A program made the translations under genes and the position numbers. DNA of 64,000 nt from SZUA-430 sp964483585 (GTDB taxonomy: Bacteria; Pseudomonadota; Alphaproteobacteria; Micropepsales; Micropepsaceae). The DNA lies in assembly GCA_964483585.1 (NCBI GenBank), contig CAZABH010000009.1, positions 21,894 to 85,893 of the forward strand, given 5' to 3'. The notes beneath the pieces are model-generated. The model saw only the letters and a program-made list of their open reading frames with translations, was not told where the DNA came from and did not search any database. Below, piece by piece: positions 61,437 to 64,000 of the stretch; the first letter of the stretch is position 1; each line of letters starts with the position of its first letter.

Positions 61437-62620
61437 GTACCGGTACCGAGCCGCACGCTCGTAACATGAATATCAATTTCGGGCCTCAGCACCCAGCCGC
61501 CCATGGGGTGCTGCGTCTGGTGCTTGAACTCGATGGCGAGGTGGTTGAACGTGTCGACCCGCACATAGGCCTGCTGCATCGTGGCACCGAAAAGCTGATC
61601 GAGAACAAGACCTACACGCAGGCTGTTCCTTATTTCGACCGGCTCGATTACGTCGCGCCGATGAACCAGGAGCACGCATTCGCGCTGGCGGTCGAAAAGC
61701 TTTGCGGCATCCAGGTGCCCGTGCGCGCGCAATATATCCGTGTACTCTACAGTGAAATTGGTCGCATTCTTTCGCACCTCCTCAACACGACCACCCAGGC
61801 CCTGGACGTCGGCGCGCTGACCCCGCCGCTCTGGGGTTTCGAGGAGCGCGAGAAGCTGATGGTCTTCTACGAGCGCGCAAGCGGGTCACGCATGCATGCG
61901 GCCTATGTGAGACCCGGCGGCGTCCACCAGGACCTGCCACAAGCCCTGCTCGATGATATTCATCAATGGTGTCTCGAGTTCCCCAAGATCATCGATGATA
62001 TTGAAGGCCTCTTGACTGACAATCGCATCTTCAAGCAGCGCAATGTTGATATCGGCGTCGTGACGGCAGAAGACGCGCTTGCCTGGGGCTTCTCCGGCGT
62101 GATGGTGCGCGGATCAGGCATGGCGTGGGATCTGCGGCGCGCGCAGCCCTACGAATGCTATTCCGATCTCGCCTTCGACATTCCGGTAGGAAAGAACGGT
62201 GACTGTTATGACCGTTACCTCTGTCGCATCGAAGAGATGCGCGAGTCGACGAAGATCATGAAGCAGTGCGTCGAGAAGATGCCCAAGGGTCCCGTCCACG
62301 AGATGACCGGCAAGTTCGTGCCCCCGAAGCGCGGCGAAATGAAGCGCTCGATGGAGGCGCTCATCCATCACTTCAAGCTCTACACCGAGGGTTATCATGT
62401 CCCCGCCGGCGAGGTATACGCGGCGGTCGAGGCCCCGAAGGGCGAGTTCGGCGTCTACGTGGTGTCAGACGGCACGAATAAGCCTTATCGCTGCAAGATC
62501 CGCGCACCGGGGTTCCCGCATCTCCAGGCGATGGACTATCTGTGCAAAGGCCATATGGTTGCCGACGTCTCGGCCATCCTCGGTTCGCTCGACATCGTAT
62601 TCGGGGAGATTGACCGGTGA
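61433..62620 (+). CDS. nuoD: NADH-quinone oxidoreductase subunit D
   Basis: This 395-residue 49-kDa-type subunit lines the quinone-binding cavity with NuoB. The hallmarks are FGPQHPAAHGVLRLVLELDG, HIGLLHRGTEKL, NQEHAFALAVE and the C-terminal DIVFGEIDR. It descends from the large subunit of NiFe hydrogenases but has lost the metal-binding cysteines. It overlaps nuoC by 4 bp and nuoE by 4 bp, so the block is translationally coupled. Confidence 0.98.
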   Translation: MSTGTEPHARNMNINFGPQHPAAHGVLRLVLELDGEVVERVDPHIGLLHRGTEKLIENKTYTQAVPYFDRLDYVAPMNQEHAFALAVEKLCGIQVPVRAQYIRVLYSEIGRILSHLLNTTTQALDVGALTPPLWGFEEREKLMVFYERASGSRMHAAYVRPGGVHQDLPQALLDDIHQWCLEFPKIIDDIEGLLTDNRIFKQRNVDIGVVTAEDALAWGFSGVMVRGSGMAWDLRRAQPYECYSDLAFDIPVGKNGDCYDRYLCRIEEMRESTKIMKQCVEKMPKGPVHEMTGKFVPPKRGEMKRSMEALIHHFKLYTEGYHVPAGEVYAAVEAPKGEFGVYVVSDGTNKPYRCKIRAPGFPHLQAMDYLCKGHMVADVSAILGSLDIVFGEIDR

Positions 62621-63222
62621 GTACTCGCCGCCTTGCACCCAATCAGCCGGCCACGTTTGCATTCACTGCCGAGAACCAGGCTTGGGCCCAGAAGCAGATA
62701 GACAAGTATCCCGCGGGCAAGCAGGCCTCGGCCGTTGTGCCGCTGCTCTGGCGCGCGCAGGAGCAGAATGGGGGCCATGTCACCGAACCGATGATGCGCG
62801 TCATCGGCGATATGCTGGGTATGTCGCCCATCCGCGTGCTCGAGATCGCGACCTTCTACACGATGTTCAATCTCAAGCCGGTAGGTCAGCATCTGCTGCA
62901 GGTTTGCACGACCACGCCCTGCTGGCTGCGCGGCTCGGACCAGGTGGTGGCAGCTTGCAAGAAACACATTCACCCGCAGGCCGAGACCGTCTCGGCCGAC
63001 GGAAAGCTGTCTTGGATGGAAGTAGAATGCCTTGGGGCCTGCGTGAATGCGCCCATCGTTCAAGTTGGCGACGATTTCTACGAGGATCTCGACGGCGCAC
63101 GGACCGAAGCGCTGATCAATGACCTGCGTAACGGTCGTGCGACGAAGCCCGGCTCGCAGATCGGTCGACAGACTTCAGCGCCTGAAGGCGGCCCGACGAC
63201 CCTGAAAGAGGTGAAGTCCTGA
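62617..63222 (+). CDS. nuoE: NADH-quinone oxidoreductase subunit E
   Basis: This 201-residue 24-kDa-type subunit carries the off-pathway cluster N1a. The 2Fe-2S ligands are Cys97, Cys102 (VCTTTPCWLRGS), Cys138 and Cys142 (ECLGACVNAP), in the thioredoxin-like ferredoxin fold. The last 30 residues are a polar extension. GTG 62617 is the start, overlapping nuoD by 4 bp (GTGA); the end overlaps nuoF by 1 bp (TGATG). It pairs with NuoF and NuoG in the NADH module. Confidence 0.96.
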   Translation: MSTRRLAPNQPATFAFTAENQAWAQKQIDKYPAGKQASAVVPLLWRAQEQNGGHVTEPMMRVIGDMLGMSPIRVLEIATFYTMFNLKPVGQHLLQVCTTTPCWLRGSDQVVAACKKHIHPQAETVSADGKLSWMEVECLGACVNAPIVQVGDDFYEDLDGARTEALINDLRNGRATKPGSQIGRQTSAPEGGPTTLKEVKS

Positions 63223-64000
63223 TGCTCACCGACGCCGATCGCATTTTTACGAACCTCTATGGCATCCACGACTGGCGCCTCGATGCAGCGCGCCGAAGGG
63301 GGGCTTGGGACAACACCAAGGGCCTGATCGAAAAGGGACGCGACTGGATCATCGACGAGATGAAAAAGTCGGGTCTACGCGGCCGCGGCGGCGCAGGCTT
63401 CCCGACGGGTCTCAAATGGTCCTTTATGCCGAAGCAGACCGACGGCAGGCCATCGTACCTTGTCGTGAATGCAGACGAGTCCGAACCCGGCACGTGCAAG
63501 GACCGGGACATCATGCGACACGATCCGCACACGCTGTTGGAGGGATGTCTCGTCGCATCGTTCGCGATGGGCGCGCATGCCTGCTACATCTATGTGCGCG
63601 GCGAGTTCCGCAACGAGTACAAGCGCCTCGATGCCGCCATCCAGGAATGCTACGATGCGGGCCTCTTCGGCAAGAACGCAGCTGGCAGCGGCTGGGACTT
63701 CGACTGCTATGTGCACCATGGCGCCGGCGCATATATCTGCGGCGAGGAAACCGCGCTGATCGAAAGCCTCGAAGGCAAGAAGGGCATGCCGCGCCTCAAG
63801 CCGCCATTCCCCGCGAATGTCGGCCTCTATGGCTGCCCGACGACCGTGAACAATGTCGAATCGATCGCCGTTGCCCCCACGATCCTGCGCCGCGGCGCGG
63901 CGTGGTTCTCGGCACTCGGTCGTCCGAACAACACGGGCACGAAGGTGTTCTGCATCTCGGGCCACGTGAACAAGCCGTGCAATGTCGAGGAAGAGATGGG
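63222..64000 (+). CDS. nuoF: NADH-quinone oxidoreductase subunit F (truncated by window end)
   Basis: The first 259 residues of the 51-kDa-type subunit, which oxidises NADH through FMN and passes electrons to cluster N3. The NADH-binding GRGGAGFPTGLKW and the FMN-binding region ESEPGTCKDRDIMRHDPH are present, as is HHGAGAYICGEETALIESLE. The N3 cysteine motif lies further downstream. ATG 63222 overlaps nuoE by 1 bp. The gene would continue beyond 64000. Confidence 0.97.
   Translation, partial: MLTDADRIFTNLYGIHDWRLDAARRRGAWDNTKGLIEKGRDWIIDEMKKSGLRGRGGAGFPTGLKWSFMPKQTDGRPSYLVVNADESEPGTCKDRDIMRHDPHTLLEGCLVASFAMGAHACYIYVRGEFRNEYKRLDAAIQECYDAGLFGKNAAGSGWDFDCYVHHGAGAYICGEETALIESLEGKKGMPRLKPPFPANVGLYGCPTTVNNVESIAVAPTILRRGAAWFSALGRPNNTGTKVFCISGHVNKPCNVEEEM

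Overview
This is chromosomal housekeeping DNA from an alphaproteobacterium. The evidence is high GC, gene orders typical of that class (rne next to an AmiC-type amidase, a class A PBP and prfB; iscR-iscS-sufBCDST; tig-clpP-clpX-lon-hup upstream of nuoABCDEF), an RNase E with a large acidic insertion in its S1 domain, a GAAC-N7-GAAC LexA operator of the alphaproteobacterial type, and a bactofilin beside an M23 peptidase. I cannot name the genus; a Rhodospirillales-like lineage would fit. I see no phage, IS element, CRISPR array or rRNA operon.

Layout. 1-8.7 kb: fatty-acid and shikimate genes (accC, partial, accB, aroQ), a thiS-thiG pair on the opposite strand, a membrane-anchored DsbA-like oxidoreductase, an M48 protease with a repeat-rich C-terminus, a divergent PLP aminotransferase, and rne. 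9.2-16.3 kb: cell wall and translation genes, namely an AMIN-domain amidase, PBP1A, prfB with an intact programmed +1 frameshift, then a convergent bactofilin/M23 pair. 16.4-22.5 kb: a PrxQ/BCP peroxiredoxin, a giant AsmA/YhdP-like envelope protein, tyrS and an alpha/beta hydrolase. 22.7-30.3 kb: a tightly coupled Fe-S assembly operon (iscR, iscS, sufB, an unrecognised 86-residue membrane protein, sufC, sufD, sufS, sufT, sufA) behind a promoter that looks IscR-controlled. 30.5-42 kb: accessory metabolism and nucleic-acid genes (SDR, two enoyl-CoA hydratases, coniferyl-type aldehyde dehydrogenase, RhlE-type helicase, parE, a PdhS-like histidine kinase). A LexA-controlled promoter reads into a very small ORF in this stretch. 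42.2-49.9 kb: pirin, glnA and glnB (nitrogen assimilation), an aminotransferase, a thiolase-like protein, a histidine phosphatase and the NAD(P)HX repair enzyme. 50-56.7 kb: tRNA-Leu, trigger factor, ClpP, ClpX, Lon and HU, the cytosolic protein quality-control block. 56.8-64 kb: tRNA-Val, three cargo-like genes, tRNA-Asp, and the start of the complex I operon, cut off inside nuoF.

How the genes work together: the Suf products supply the Fe-S clusters that NuoB, NuoE and NuoF need. Tig/ClpXP/Lon handle folding and turnover. The amidase, PBP1A, bactofilin, M23 peptidase and AsmA-like protein all act on the envelope. GlnB and GlnA form the PII/glutamine synthetase control pair. The least explained items are the SOS-type small ORF near 37.4-37.6 kb, the small membrane protein inside the suf operon, and several perfect inverted repeats in otherwise empty intergenic DNA.
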